A stretch of 64,000 bases of DNA from Dehalobacter alkaniphilus (GCA_040500365.1 CP148031.1:1302001-1366000), one strand, 5' to 3'; shown: positions 24,394-34,039, counted from the stretch's first letter. Notes: a model not told the origin generated them from the sequence alone. A program made the numbers and translations.

Positions 24394-26109
24394 ATGGCGA
24401 GAGTAAGCAGAAGAAAAGACAGCCTGGCAGCGCAGGCAGCAAGCGTGATTGAAATCGTCTATGATACTGCCGTCTATGCCCGGCTTTCCAGTGAAGACAA
24501 TGGCGTTGGTGCCGATTCAATGGACAATCAAATCTATATGCTCAAAAAGCACATTGAGGAAAACCCTGAACTTCGGCTGCGAGACGTGTATTCGGACAAC
24601 GGTGCGTCAGGCACAAACTTTGACCGCCCCGACTTCATACGGCTTATGGAGGATGTGCGGAAAGGCAGAATCAATTGTATTGTCGTAAAGGACCTGTCCC
24701 GTTTCGGACGCAACTATATTGAAACCGGGAACTATCTTGAAAAGATATTTCCCTATCTCGGAGTGCGGTTTATATCCGTCAATGACGGCTACGACAGCGC
24801 AAAACCTTCCTCCACAAACGAGGGGCTGATGGTATCGCTGAAAAACCTGGTTTATGACTTCTATGCAAAGGACACATCGAAAAAAATCAGCGATGCCTAC
24901 GAAGGCAAGCAGAAAAAAGGGAAATTCATTGGTGATTTTGCCCCCTATGGGTATTCAAAGGACCCGGAGGATAAGAACAAACTGATTATCAATGAGGAAA
25001 CCGCCCCGGTGGTGCGTGAGATTTACCGTATGAGGCTGGATGGCATTGGTATTACAGCCATTGCGCGGAGGTTGAACGAGATGGGCATTGTCCCTCCCAG
25101 CAGATACCTTTATGATAAAGGTATCGTCACCAATGAATATTATGCCAGTACAAAGCTGTGGAGTGTACATAGCATATCTAACATACTACAAAGTCCCACA
25201 TACATTGGCAATATCACGCAAAGGAAAAACATATCCGCCTATTATAAAGGGATAAAGACCCATAAAAACCCGAAAGAGAATTGGGTTATTGTTGAAAACA
25301 CCCATGAGCCTATCATCGACAGTGACAGCTTCTATCAGGTGCAGGAATTGATTGAACAGTCCAAGCAGCGGTATCATACACGGCTGAAAGCCTCAAGAGA
25401 AAAATATGGCGATCACAAGGAAAATATTTTAAGGGGGATTATGACTTGCGGTGATTGCGGCGCAAAACTGAGTTTTCAGGCCGGAACCCGCAAAAAGGAC
25501 GGACAGCCATATGCCTATCTTTTTGTCTGCTTAAACCGTTACAGAAAAAAGGGCTTCTGCTCCACTCCAGATATTAAGTATGACTTTGTGATAGACGGCA
25601 TCAAACAAGCGGTACAAGCTCAGATAAGGGTGGCTTCCGATATGCAGAGGATCATCGATGAGGATGTAAAAGCGCCGTTACACCAGGAAAGGCAGAATCA
25701 AATATGCAGAGAAATTGAAAGCGTCAATCAAAGGCTGCAAAATGTGTCCAACAGGAAATACACACTGTATGAGGCTTATGTAGGCAAGCTGATGACGGAA
25801 ACCGACTATATCTATGCCAAGCGTAAATATGAACAGGATATTTTGACAATGCAGGAACGGTTAAATGCGCTTCAACTTGAAAAAGCCGCTTATGATGATA
25901 CCCTTTCTCCGAATAACAAATGGATTACTTCTTTTCAAAAGTATGAAAATAAAAAAGAAGTCACCAAAGAAATGATTACAGAGCTTATCGGGTGTATCAA
26001 GGTATATGGACATCAAAATATCGAAATAACCTTCAAGCATCAGGACGAATACGAGAAGCTGGCTGCATATCTTAAAGCCCGGAATGAAATGGAGGTGCAG
26101 GCCGTATGA
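24394..26109 (+). CDS. Large serine recombinase (2)
   Basis: ATG 24394 is preferred over the overlapping GTG 24388 because AAGGTGGTG gives proper spacing. The protein of about 571 residues has the catalytic Ser in YARLSSED, DLSRFGRNYIETGNY, the recombinase domain with YGYSKDPEDKNKL, a zinc ribbon (CGDCGAKL, CLNRYRKKGFC) and a coiled coil. It differs clearly from its neighbours, so the three enzymes are not recent duplicates. They may work together at one site, as in other elements with tandem recombinases (inference). Confidence 0.93.
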   Translation: MARVSRRKDSLAAQAASVIEIVYDTAVYARLSSEDNGVGADSMDNQIYMLKKHIEENPELRLRDVYSDNGASGTNFDRPDFIRLMEDVRKGRINCIVVKDLSRFGRNYIETGNYLEKIFPYLGVRFISVNDGYDSAKPSSTNEGLMVSLKNLVYDFYAKDTSKKISDAYEGKQKKGKFIGDFAPYGYSKDPEDKNKLIINEETAPVVREIYRMRLDGIGITAIARRLNEMGIVPPSRYLYDKGIVTNEYYASTKLWSVHSISNILQSPTYIGNITQRKNISAYYKGIKTHKNPKENWVIVENTHEPIIDSDSFYQVQELIEQSKQRYHTRLKASREKYGDHKENILRGIMTCGDCGAKLSFQAGTRKKDGQPYAYLFVCLNRYRKKGFCSTPDIKYDFVIDGIKQAVQAQIRVASDMQRIIDEDVKAPLHQERQNQICREIESVNQRLQNVSNRKYTLYEAYVGKLMTETDYIYAKRKYEQDILTMQERLNALQLEKAAYDDTLSPNNKWITSFQKYENKKEVTKEMITELIGCIKVYGHQNIEITFKHQDEYEKLAAYLKARNEMEVQAV

Positions 26110-27725
26110 TGAATTATGTTATAGGCTTATACCTACGCTTGTCACAGGAGGATAGGGATACAGACGGGTGTGTGCTTGATGAGAGCAGCAGTATCACAGG
26201 ACAAAGAGAAATACTGCAAGACTTTATTCGTACCCATGAGGAATTTGCCACAGCCCATACAATTGAGTTTTGTGATGACGGATACAGCGGTACAAACTTT
26301 GATCGGCCCGGCATTAAAAATCTGATTGAAGCAGCAAAGGCAGGAGTCGTCCAGTGCATTATTGTAAAAGACTTTTCCCGCTTCGGACGCAATTATATTG
26401 AGGTAGGCAACTATCTTGAACAGGTTTTTCCGTTTCTCGGCATCCGGTTTATCTCAGTAAATGATGGGTTCGACAGCAGTAAAGGTTTTGGCGCAGTCGG
26501 AAATATAGACGTAGCGTTTAAGAACCTGCTTTACGACCTTTACAGCAAAGACTTGTCGGAAAAAGCCATCAGCGGGCGCAATTCAAAGGCGCAGCAGGGA
26601 GAGTATTTAGCGGCTTATGCGCCATATGGCTACCGGAAAGTTAATTGCGATGGCTCAAAGCGGATAGTTATTGATGAAGAAGCTGCCCCTGTCGTTACAA
26701 GAATCTTTGAAATGGCGGACAATGGAATAAGTAAATCGGAAATAGCCCGGACCTTGAACAGCGAGAACATTCCTTCTCCCGTCATGTTAAGAATACAGCG
26801 CGACGAAAACATTGCATGGCGCATTGCAGGAGGTCAGGCATATTGGTTTGGAGCTACCATAACCATGATACTGAAAGACAAAAGGTATCTTGGATACTTT
26901 GAATATGGTAAAACCAAGCCAATACGTGTAGGCAGCAAAAAGCGGATTTATCTGCCGAAAGAAGAATGGATTACCATTCCAAATCATCACGAAGCCATTA
27001 TATCTCAGGAGCTTTTTGACAGAGTGCAGGCAAAAGGTTCTTCAAAATCAGAAGTAAAACGCAAAAAAACAGAACGGGAACCTTCCGCCCTGTCCGGCAA
27101 GCTTCGCTGTGCAGTATGCAAGCACGCTCTTACAGCGAAAAAGTTGAAATCCGGTGTGTTCTATTTCTGCAAGACCAAAAATCAATTAAGTGAATGTAAA
27201 TGTTTCAAGGGAAGAATAACAGAATCGGAATTGGAAACAAAGCTTTTATCGGTCATAGCTTCCATAACCGAAGTTTTAGGTATGTCGCCCTATCTGCCGA
27301 AAGACCAGCAGATGGTAAATTTACTGGAAAAGCAAAAGCAGTTAAAAGAACTCCAAACCGGAATAGACAGGCTTATGCTCTCCAAAATAACATCCTATGA
27401 ACAGTATGTGGACGGCACCATCGACCAGGCTGCTTTCCTGGCAGTGCGAGAAAAAGTAGCTGCCGAGGTGGAAAAGCTGAAACACCAGGCGCAAAAAATC
27501 GAGCAGGAAATTCAGGCGGCGCACGAAGCCATGCTGTCGAAGGAAAGCGGCATACACGAAGCTTTAACGGAACAAAGCCTAAGCACCACATTGAAAAAAG
27601 AATGGATAGATGTACTGATTGATACCATTTACCTGAATAAAGACGGCTCCGTACAAATCGAATGGTCCTTTGGGGATTTGTTTGATACGGACGCAATGCA
27701 GATAGAATATGAGGTGAGCGCATGA
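26106..27725 (+). CDS. Large serine recombinase (3)
   Basis: The 539-residue protein follows GGAGGTG and overlaps the preceding stop. The catalytic Ser13 is in YLRLSQED; DFSRFGRNYIEVGNYLEQ, a recombinase domain with YGYRKVNCDG, a zinc ribbon (CAVCKHAL, CKTKNQLSECKC) and a C-terminal coiled coil follow in the usual order. All catalytic landmarks are intact. It overlaps the short fourth gene by 4 bp. Confidence 0.93.
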   Translation: MMNYVIGLYLRLSQEDRDTDGCVLDESSSITGQREILQDFIRTHEEFATAHTIEFCDDGYSGTNFDRPGIKNLIEAAKAGVVQCIIVKDFSRFGRNYIEVGNYLEQVFPFLGIRFISVNDGFDSSKGFGAVGNIDVAFKNLLYDLYSKDLSEKAISGRNSKAQQGEYLAAYAPYGYRKVNCDGSKRIVIDEEAAPVVTRIFEMADNGISKSEIARTLNSENIPSPVMLRIQRDENIAWRIAGGQAYWFGATITMILKDKRYLGYFEYGKTKPIRVGSKKRIYLPKEEWITIPNHHEAIISQELFDRVQAKGSSKSEVKRKKTEREPSALSGKLRCAVCKHALTAKKLKSGVFYFCKTKNQLSECKCFKGRITESELETKLLSVIASITEVLGMSPYLPKDQQMVNLLEKQKQLKELQTGIDRLMLSKITSYEQYVDGTIDQAAFLAVREKVAAEVEKLKHQAQKIEQEIQAAHEAMLSKESGIHEALTEQSLSTTLKKEWIDVLIDTIYLNKDGSVQIEWSFGDLFDTDAMQIEYEVSA

Positions 27726-28054
27726 GAGTAGCGATCTATTGCCGTGTTGGTAATTCAAGCCAGTTGTCGGAGGAAATCATGGAGCGCAAATCGGAAGCAT
27801 TGAACGTCCTTGCAAAAAAGCATGGGCATACCATTGAGTGCGCAGTCCATGAATATGGAAGCTGCCGGGACTGTCAGCACGGCAGTCTGGAAAAAATATC
27901 GGACATCGTGGAATCTGGCAGGATTGACGCCGTATTGGTAGATGATATCTCACAGATCGGACGTGACTTCTTTAAAACACATGAGTACCTCGGACACTTG
28001 CGAAAGCATAATGTACGGTTGCTGCAAGCAAATGTCTTGAAAAGGCTTATATAA
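27722..28054 (+). CDS. Short resolvase-like protein lacking the catalytic serine position
   Basis: The 110-residue protein consists only of a resolvase-type N-terminal domain: IYCRVGNSSQLSEE at the start and VDDISQIGRDFFKTHEYL later. The residue expected to be the nucleophile (RxS) is Gly10, although Ser12 and Ser13 are adjacent. No DNA-binding domain follows. It overlaps recombinase 3 by 4 bp and is probably an accessory or regulatory subunit, or a decayed recombinase. A terminator follows. Confidence 0.75.
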   Translation: MRVAIYCRVGNSSQLSEEIMERKSEALNVLAKKHGHTIECAVHEYGSCRDCQHGSLEKISDIVESGRIDAVLVDDISQIGRDFFKTHEYLGHLRKHNVRLLQANVLKRLI

Positions 28055-28073
28055 AAAGGATAAAATAAGGATG

Positions 28074-28103
28074 GGCGGTTGGATTTGCCAATCGCCTGTT
28101 TTT
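28074..28103 (+). terminator. Rho-independent terminator of recombinase operon
   Basis: GGCGGTTGG (28074-28082) pairs with CCAATCGCC (28088-28096), one G-U pair, followed by TGTTTTT. Confidence 0.85.
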
Positions 28104-28207
28104 ATACTGATACCGCTAATTTGTTCAGGCGAAAAATATTGAGAATGTAAACTATAGATTATTTATACAACGTACAGATAAACAGGAATTTGACGGGGAG
28201 GATAAGC

Positions 28208-28307
28208 ATGAAAACTCTGATTCAGCTTATAAGCGATTAATTTGCATTTCTTGGAGGCACAGAAAATGAGACTTACTATTAGGCTTGAAGAAATGTGGTT
28301 TCATTAA
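28208..28307 (+). other. Two short leader frames before arr
   Basis: GGGGAGG then ATG 28208 gives a 10-codon frame (MKTLIQLISD, stop 28238-28240). TTGGAGG then ATG 28266 gives a 13-codon frame (MRLTIRLEEMWFH, stop 28305-28307). A third GGAGG serves the arr gene at 28325. Three consecutive strong ribosome sites suggest leader peptides, or decayed gene starts. Confidence 0.5.
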
Positions 28308-28324
28308 TTTGGAGGTAAGATTAG

Positions 28325-29074
28325 ATGAATAAAAAATTTGATCCAAACAACGTCGTTATTAAACTCTGTATGAGTGGGATGAACTTGGAAGGTAGTGGAA
28401 ACATTGAAGATGCAACCACGATGTTTCATAAAGCATGGCACGGAGCAACAGACGACTATGAAAGATTTATTGCAGCTTATCATTTAGCTCGTCAACAAAA
28501 GAGTATTACAGACAAATTGAAATGGATGGAAACATCTTTACAGTGTGCACTAAATATAAATGATGATAATGTTAAGAGTGCATACTCAACGTTATATTTA
28601 AACATTGCCAAATGTTATGAGGAGCTGTGTGATTCTGATAATGCAAAAAGAAATTATGTATTGTCAAATTCATATAAGGGTGCGCCTTCTGATGAAGGAC
28701 CATTTTATCATGGGACAAAGGCAGATTTGCAGGTTGGTGATTTACTGACAGCAGGTGGAAATTCAAATTACAAACCTGAGCTTAAAATGAACCACATTTA
28801 TTTCACTGCTAATGCCAATGGCGCAGGACTTGCAGCAGCATTAGCAAAAGGAGAAGGAAGAGAACGCGTTTATATAATAGAACCAACAGGTGAATTTGAA
28901 AACGACCCAAATGTTACTGACAAAAAATTCCCAGGTAACTTAACACGTTCTTATCGATCACAAGAACCTTTAAGAATTATTGGTGAAGAAACTGAATGGG
29001 CGAAACTGACAACTACGGAGCGACGCAAATGGCACGAAAATTTAGCCAAAAACAAGGGCGAAATTATTAACTGA
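28325..29074 (+). CDS. arr: Rifampin ADP-ribosyltransferase (Arr) with N-terminal TPR-like domain
   Basis: Residues about 126-240 match Arr closely: FYHGTKADLQVGDLL with the catalytic His, then HIYFTANANGAGLA, YIIEPTGEFENDPNVTDKKF with the Asp, and NLTRSYRSQEPLRIIGE. Arr transfers ADP-ribose from NAD to rifampin. Typical Arr is about 140 residues; here residues 1-120 add an alpha-helical, TPR-like repeat (MFHKAWHGATDDYERFIAAYHLAR, in pieces, and NIAKCYEELCDSDNAKRNY). The extra domain suggests a different or regulated target. The gene lies between recombinases and a UmuC/YolD pair, so it is mobile cargo. Confidence 0.85.
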   Translation: MNKKFDPNNVVIKLCMSGMNLEGSGNIEDATTMFHKAWHGATDDYERFIAAYHLARQQKSITDKLKWMETSLQCALNINDDNVKSAYSTLYLNIAKCYEELCDSDNAKRNYVLSNSYKGAPSDEGPFYHGTKADLQVGDLLTAGGNSNYKPELKMNHIYFTANANGAGLAAALAKGEGRERVYIIEPTGEFENDPNVTDKKFPGNLTRSYRSQEPLRIIGEETEWAKLTTTERRKWHENLAKNKGEIIN

Positions 29075-29203
29075 ACATATTTCAAATGGGTAAAATAGTT
29101 ACTTTTCAAGGTTGTCTGTGGGCTTACACATAAAATAAATCAGCCTGCTTGACGGTTCGGAAATTGAAAAATATATAAATCTAAATTATACGGAGGTGTT
29201 GCT

Positions 29204-29467
29204 ATGAAATGTGCAAATTGTGGAAATGATGATTCGAGAACTCTTTGGGACGAAGAAGATACAATTTATTGTTCAAAGTGTTGTCATAGAACTTCAGTTG
29301 AGACTGGTGAAGATGACTTAGTGGAATGCCCATATTGTCATTATATGCGAGATAAAAAAGCCCTTTATTGTCGACATTGCAATATTGCGTGGGGTGCTGA
29401 AGTCGACGAAGAAGAAACTAAGGAATTACGCAAATTATTACAAGAAGATTTTGGTTATGAAAAATGA
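29204..29467 (+). CDS. Small zinc-ribbon protein
   Basis: The 87-residue protein follows GGAGGTGTTGCT. It has four CxxC-type pairs (CANC, CSKC, CPYC, CRHC), enough for two zinc ribbons, and an acidic C-terminal helix. Similar proteins may act as DNA/RNA-binding or adaptor factors, but I cannot assign a family. It lies 129 bp after arr. Confidence 0.6.
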   Translation: MKCANCGNDDSRTLWDEEDTIYCSKCCHRTSVETGEDDLVECPYCHYMRDKKALYCRHCNIAWGAEVDEEETKELRKLLQEDFGYEK

Positions 29468-29541
29468 AGAATTTCATATAATTAAATTACAATTTGCCGA
29501 GTAGATAATTCTGTGTTTAAGGTGGTGACCGGAGAATAAGC

Positions 29542-31065
29542 ATGAAGAACAGAACCTATATCGCAATCGATTTAAAATCCTTCTACGCTTCGGTCGAGTG
29601 TATGGAACGAGGGCTTGATCCGTTGACCACTAACCTTGTTGTCGCTGATGCAAGCCGCACCGAAAAAACCATCTGTCTCGCCGTCTCTCCTTCCCTCAAA
29701 ACATACGGCATTTCCGGCAGAGCGAGGCTGTTTGAGGTCGTGCAGAAGGTCAAGGAAGTAAATGCGGTACGGCTACGAAAAGCACCGGGACGAGCCTTTT
29801 CCGGCGCTTCCTTTAGCGATACGGAATTGAAATCCACACCGAGTCTCTCTCTGGACTATATTGCTGCTCCGCCGAGAATGGCGTACTATATAGAGTACAG
29901 CACGCGGATTTACAATATCTACTTGAAGTACATTGCGCCCGAAGATATTCATGTCTACTCTATCGATGAGGTATTCATTGATTTCACCGATTATCTGAAC
30001 ACCTACAATCTTTCAGCCCGTGAGCTTGCCACGATAATGATTCTGGATGTTCTTAAAACGACTGGCGTTACAGCATCAGCGGGAATTGGCACAAACCTGT
30101 ACCTCAGCAAAATCGCTATGGATATTCAGGCAAAGTGCATTCCGGCGAATCAAAACGGCGTGCAGATCGCTGAATTGGACGAAATGAGCTACCGTCGCTT
30201 GCTGTGGTCACACCGGCCTCTAACTGACTTTTGGCGCGTTGGCAAAGGATATGCCAAGAAGCTGGAGGAACAAGGTCTCTTTACAATGGGAGATATTGCA
30301 AGATGCTCTCTCGGTAAGCCCACAGATTACTACAACGAGGATTTACTGTACAAGCTGTTTGGCATCAATGCGGAGCTGCTGATCGACCATGCGTGGGGGT
30401 GGGAGCCATGTACGATTGCTGATATTAAAGCGTACAAGCCAAGCACAAACAGTATTGGATCGGGGCAGGTGCTGCAATGCGCCTATACCTTTGACAAAGC
30501 GAAGCTGATCGTGCGGGAAATGACCGATCTGCTGGTACTTGATCTGGTGGATAAAAGGCTTGTGACAGACCAGCTTGTTTTGACGGTCGGATATGATATT
30601 GAAAATCTGACAAACCCGAAGATAAAGGAATCATATCACGGGGCGATCACCACTGACCACTACGGACGCGCCGTTCCGAAATCCGCGCATGGTTCGGCAA
30701 ATCTTGGCAGACAGACCTCCTCTACAAAGCTGATCCTGGATACCGTCACAGAGCTGTTTGAGCGCATCGTTGACAAAAATCTCCTGATTAGGAGAGTCAA
30801 CATCACAGCGAATCATGTTGTGGATGAGGCAACCGTTCAAAAGACAGACAATTTTGAAAAGCTTGATCTCTTTACGGATTATGGGGCTGTGCGGGCAAAA
30901 AAAGAGGCTGAAGAAGCCCAGCTTGCACGAGAAAAAAGGGTGCAGAAAGCAACGCTGGAGATAAAAAAGAAATACGGCAAGAACGCCATTCTAAAGGGTA
31001 TGAATCTGGAGGAAGGCGCTACCACAGTAAACCGGAACAAGCAGATTGGAGGGCACAAGGCATGA
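29542..31065 (+). CDS. Y-family DNA polymerase, UmuC-like
   Basis: The 507-residue protein has the Y-family palm (YIAIDLKSFYASVEC, residues 6-20, first metal-binding Asp; then YSIDEVFIDFTDYL with the catalytic Asp-Glu), the ASAGIGTNLYLSKIAMD fingers segment and the little-finger domain. The C-terminal 60 residues are a charged helix. This long UmuC form is common on Gram-positive elements and plasmids and makes error-prone lesion bypass. Its stop overlaps the YolD-like gene by 4 bp. No LexA box was found directly upstream. Confidence 0.88.
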   Translation: MKNRTYIAIDLKSFYASVECMERGLDPLTTNLVVADASRTEKTICLAVSPSLKTYGISGRARLFEVVQKVKEVNAVRLRKAPGRAFSGASFSDTELKSTPSLSLDYIAAPPRMAYYIEYSTRIYNIYLKYIAPEDIHVYSIDEVFIDFTDYLNTYNLSARELATIMILDVLKTTGVTASAGIGTNLYLSKIAMDIQAKCIPANQNGVQIAELDEMSYRRLLWSHRPLTDFWRVGKGYAKKLEEQGLFTMGDIARCSLGKPTDYYNEDLLYKLFGINAELLIDHAWGWEPCTIADIKAYKPSTNSIGSGQVLQCAYTFDKAKLIVREMTDLLVLDLVDKRLVTDQLVLTVGYDIENLTNPKIKESYHGAITTDHYGRAVPKSAHGSANLGRQTSSTKLILDTVTELFERIVDKNLLIRRVNITANHVVDEATVQKTDNFEKLDLFTDYGAVRAKKEAEEAQLAREKRVQKATLEIKKKYGKNAILKGMNLEEGATTVNRNKQIGGHKA

Positions 31066-31502
31066 CGAGGGCATACGATGACATCATCAATCTATCACAC
31101 CATGTCTCTGCGACACGCCCTCATATGGCAGCCATTGACCGGGCAGCTCAGTTTTCCCCCTTCGCTGCACTGACCGGCTATAATGCCGCAGTTAAAGAAA
31201 CCGCAAGACTGATTGATGAGAGAGTAGAATTGGACGAATACATGACGGGCGCTTTGAGCCATAGACTACAAATCATAGCAGACCGGATTAAAGAGTATCC
31301 CGAAATCGCAATCACCTACTTTCAACCGGATTCGAAGAAGAATGGCGGCGCATATGTCACTGTTATCAGTACGGCTAAAAAGATAGACGAATATGAACGG
31401 GTTGTCGTTATGACCGATGGCACAGCGATCCCCATTGATGAAATAATCAGCATAGATGGGCAGATATTCGAAACTATGGTGCTTCATTCGTGTGATGAGT
31501 GA
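31062..31502 (+). CDS. YolD-like family protein
   Basis: The 146-residue protein overlaps the umuC-like gene by 4 bp. RPHMAAIDRAAQFSPFAALTGY is the conserved start of element-encoded YolD-like proteins, followed by a beta-rich part (VVVMTDGTAIPIDEIISIDG). YolD-like proteins accompany UmuC polymerases in Firmicutes and are thought to regulate or assist them, much like UmuD. Coupling with the polymerase supports a shared role. Confidence 0.82.
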   Translation: MTRAYDDIINLSHHVSATRPHMAAIDRAAQFSPFAALTGYNAAVKETARLIDERVELDEYMTGALSHRLQIIADRIKEYPEIAITYFQPDSKKNGGAYVTVISTAKKIDEYERVVVMTDGTAIPIDEIISIDGQIFETMVLHSCDE

Positions 31503-31756
31503 ATAACGATAAATAGAATTTGTCGAGTGCCCATAAAGAAGTAGTGGTTTGATAGTGTATATAATGAGTATTATACATATGGTTTATTAGCTGAGGTTCT
31601 ACAATATAATATCCATAAAAAGCTTTGCAATAAAATTTTTAGCCCTGACTTGACACCAGCGTTTTTTGTATTCTCAAGGCATACAGAAGTTGTAGTCCTG
31701 TTGCAGAAAAAATAGTTAGAGAATATCATTAATGCTGAACTTGGAGGTAAATTAAA
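31503..31756. other. Spacer after YolD gene, possible decayed coding DNA
   Basis: No intact gene. The stretch 31655-31719 in one frame ends VFSRHTEVVVLLQKK and stop, which loosely resembles the C-terminus of TrmA/RlmD-type RNA methyltransferases. This is too short to call. The right edge of the mobile element may lie in this stretch. Confidence 0.3.
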
Positions 31757-31930
31757 ATGAAAAAAATAAATATTAATGAAAAGCTGAATACTTTCAGTGA
31801 GTACTGGAGTCCCAAAATTGTTGGTGACATCAATGAGTCATATGTCAAGCTTGTAAAGCTTAAAGGCGAATTCGTATGGCATATGCATGAAAATGAAGGA
31901 AAGATAAGGAACTTAGACCACAAGATGTAG
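31757..31930 (+). pseudogene. 5' fragment of a cupin-domain gene
   Basis: Behind GGAGG, ATG 31757 opens a 57-codon frame: MKKININEKLNTFSEYW, then KIVGDINESYVKLVKLKGEF and VWHMHENEGK. This is the standard start of small cupin proteins of about 110 residues, up to the first HxH metal-binding motif, after which the frame stops. The second half of the barrel is missing, so it is a truncated relic. Confidence 0.75.
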
Positions 31931-32085
31931 TGGTTTGGAACAAAAAATGGGCAAAAATTAGGGTAAAAAAGTGCGTTTTTTGACCTGGTTTTTTGAGGCA
32001 TTTTATAGATGACATACATTGGAGTTATGAAATATTATTTTTGATAAGAAATGAAAACAGATCAAACAGACGGAGTGAATGCGTT

Positions 32086-32769
32086 ATGTGCGGCAGATTC
32101 ACCTTGACGTTAACATTTCAAGAAGTTGCAGAAATCCTGAAAATTACTGACGAAATTGATTGGAAACCGCGTTACAACATTGCACCGATGCAACCGATTC
32201 TCGCCATGACCAATGACGGAATGAACCATGTAAAACTGTTTCAATGGGGGCTTGTTCCTTTCTGGGCTAAAGATCCATCCAGTGGCAGCAAAATGATAAA
32301 TGCCAGAGCAGAAACGGTTGATACAAAACCAAGCTTTAAAAATAGTTTTCAAACAAAACGGTGCCTGGTTCTGGCTGATGGTTTCTATGAATGGAAGCGA
32401 GAAGGGAAAAGTAAGATTCCATATCGTTTTACGCTTAAAGACAGGAACGTATTTGGCTTTGCTGGAATATGGGATTCTTGGACGAGTCTAGACGGAAAAA
32501 CAATCGACAGCTGTTCCATTATTACTACGGAAGCCAATGCGTTAATGGCATCCATTCATGACCGGATGCCGGTTATCCTGGATAAAGAAAAAGAAGAAAT
32601 TTGGCTTGACCCAACGCTAAGTGATCCGATTTTGCTTAAATCGCTATTGATCCCGTATAATGCCAAGCAAATGAATCATTATGAAGTATCCCCAAAAGTA
32701 GATTCACCTAAATATGATTTAAACGAATGCATTCAGCCGATAAATAAACAAGCAGTACTATTCTGCTAG
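32086..32769 (+). CDS. SRAP (YedK/HMCES-type) abasic-site-processing protein
   Basis: I start it at ATG 32086 because the mature protein needs Cys2 (MCGRFTL), the residue that cross-links to abasic sites; CGGAGTG lies upstream. The 227-residue product then shows YNIAPMQPI, WGLVPFWAKD, INARAETV, ADGFYEWK and the catalytic HDRMPVIL. SRAP proteins protect abasic sites in single-stranded DNA by forming a thiazolidine link. It converges with a Y-family polymerase gene, so this stretch looks like a DNA-damage-tolerance cluster. Confidence 0.93.
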   Translation: MCGRFTLTLTFQEVAEILKITDEIDWKPRYNIAPMQPILAMTNDGMNHVKLFQWGLVPFWAKDPSSGSKMINARAETVDTKPSFKNSFQTKRCLVLADGFYEWKREGKSKIPYRFTLKDRNVFGFAGIWDSWTSLDGKTIDSCSIITTEANALMASIHDRMPVILDKEKEEIWLDPTLSDPILLKSLLIPYNAKQMNHYEVSPKVDSPKYDLNECIQPINKQAVLFC

Positions 32770-32773
32770 ATAA

Positions 32774-34027
32774 TCATAATAAGCTGGACATCATGGGATA
32801 TTCCTCGTCAGTAACCGTTCCGCCGGATATGGCACTCAGCCCGCTATGGAGGAAAGAAGCTCTCATAACGGATCTCAGACCAAATCGACTACGAATCTCA
32901 TCGACAGCGTGATCCATGGCACGCTGTTTTTCTATATCCTGTTCAAATAAACTCGGTTGAATAAAGCTGTTGGTGCACAGTTCAGATACCCGGACCCCGA
33001 GGTGCCTGATGGGCTCATTTTTCCAGATTTCGTCGAATAAGTCACAGGCAATTTTATGGATCTTATTCGTGGAATCGGTAGGGGTATACAATTTCCGTTG
33101 GTGGGAGTAAGAATAAAGGTCATTGGTTCGGATAGAAACAGAGACAAGCTGAGCTAAATAGTCTGCCTGACGCAATCTGGCGGCAACACTTTCAACCAAA
33201 GAGAGTAAGACAAGATGCGCTGTTGGTGTATCTGTTACATCGAAAGCAATCGTCGTCGAATTGCCGATACCTTTGATTATCGGCCTCCGATTGATCTTGA
33301 CAAAGGATTCGTCTCGGCCATTGGCGAAATTCCAGATCAGAAAGCCAAAACTTTTGAGAAAAAGCTTTAGTTGATTGGGATCGGCATTAGCCAGATCCCC
33401 AATCGTATAGATTCCTCGGTCATTTAATTTTGGTGCGGTTGCCCTGCCGACACCAAAAAGTTCTGCCACCGGAAGCGGCCACATTTTAACAGGCATTTCC
33501 TCAGGGAATAGTGTATGAACCCTGTCGGGTTTTTTTAGCTCCGATCCCATTTTAGCCAGAAGTTTATTGCTGGAGATTCCGACATTGACGGTGAAGCCTA
33601 ATTGCTCCCTGATCTGATCTTTTAGGTGGTAAGCAGCGGCAATCGGATCACCAAGCACTTTCTCCATTCCGATATAATCCAGAAAGTATTCATCTATCGA
33701 GTATTGCTCAACTAGTGGGGAGTATTCCCGTAATATATCGCCAAAAGCGGAACTGCATTGCATATAAAGATAATAATTAGGCGGGACAATGATCAGGTTC
33801 GGACATTTTAGTTTTGCTGCAAAGAGAGATTCGCCTGTAACGATGCCATAGTTTTTGGATGGAATCGATTTCGCTAAAATAATACCATGCCGTGTTTCTT
33901 GATTGCCGCCAACAACGGAAGGCACAGTTCGTAAATCCAAAGGATCACCATGCTGAAGCCGATGGACTGCTTCCCATGAGAGATAGGCTGAATTCACGTC
34001 GACATGAAAAATAATACGCCTGCTCAA
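32774..34027 (-). CDS. dinB: Y-family DNA polymerase IV-like
   Basis: The 417-residue protein begins MSRRIIFHVDVNSAYLSWEA (first metal Asp) and has YSIDEYFLDYIG with the catalytic Asp-Glu, VNVGISSNKLLAKMGSELKKPD, a helix-hairpin-helix region and a little finger. It resembles the longer Gram-positive DinB group and differs from the UmuC-like enzyme at 29542. It follows the 88-residue gene at 34040-34306 on the same strand and is probably cotranscribed from a promoter with a LexA box at 34332. Role: lesion-bypass synthesis. Confidence 0.9.
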   Translation of the reverse strand: MSRRIIFHVDVNSAYLSWEAVHRLQHGDPLDLRTVPSVVGGNQETRHGIILAKSIPSKNYGIVTGESLFAAKLKCPNLIIVPPNYYLYMQCSSAFGDILREYSPLVEQYSIDEYFLDYIGMEKVLGDPIAAAYHLKDQIREQLGFTVNVGISSNKLLAKMGSELKKPDRVHTLFPEEMPVKMWPLPVAELFGVGRATAPKLNDRGIYTIGDLANADPNQLKLFLKSFGFLIWNFANGRDESFVKINRRPIIKGIGNSTTIAFDVTDTPTAHLVLLSLVESVAARLRQADYLAQLVSVSIRTNDLYSYSHQRKLYTPTDSTNKIHKIACDLFDEIWKNEPIRHLGVRVSELCTNSFIQPSLFEQDIEKQRAMDHAVDEIRSRFGLRSVMRASFLHSGLSAISGGTVTDEEYPMMSSLL

Positions 34028-34039
34028 AAAAAGTCACTC

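Noticed and set aside
31655..31719. C-terminus of a TrmA/RlmD-type RNA methyltransferase
   Set aside because: Only about 15 residues look similar; too little to call.
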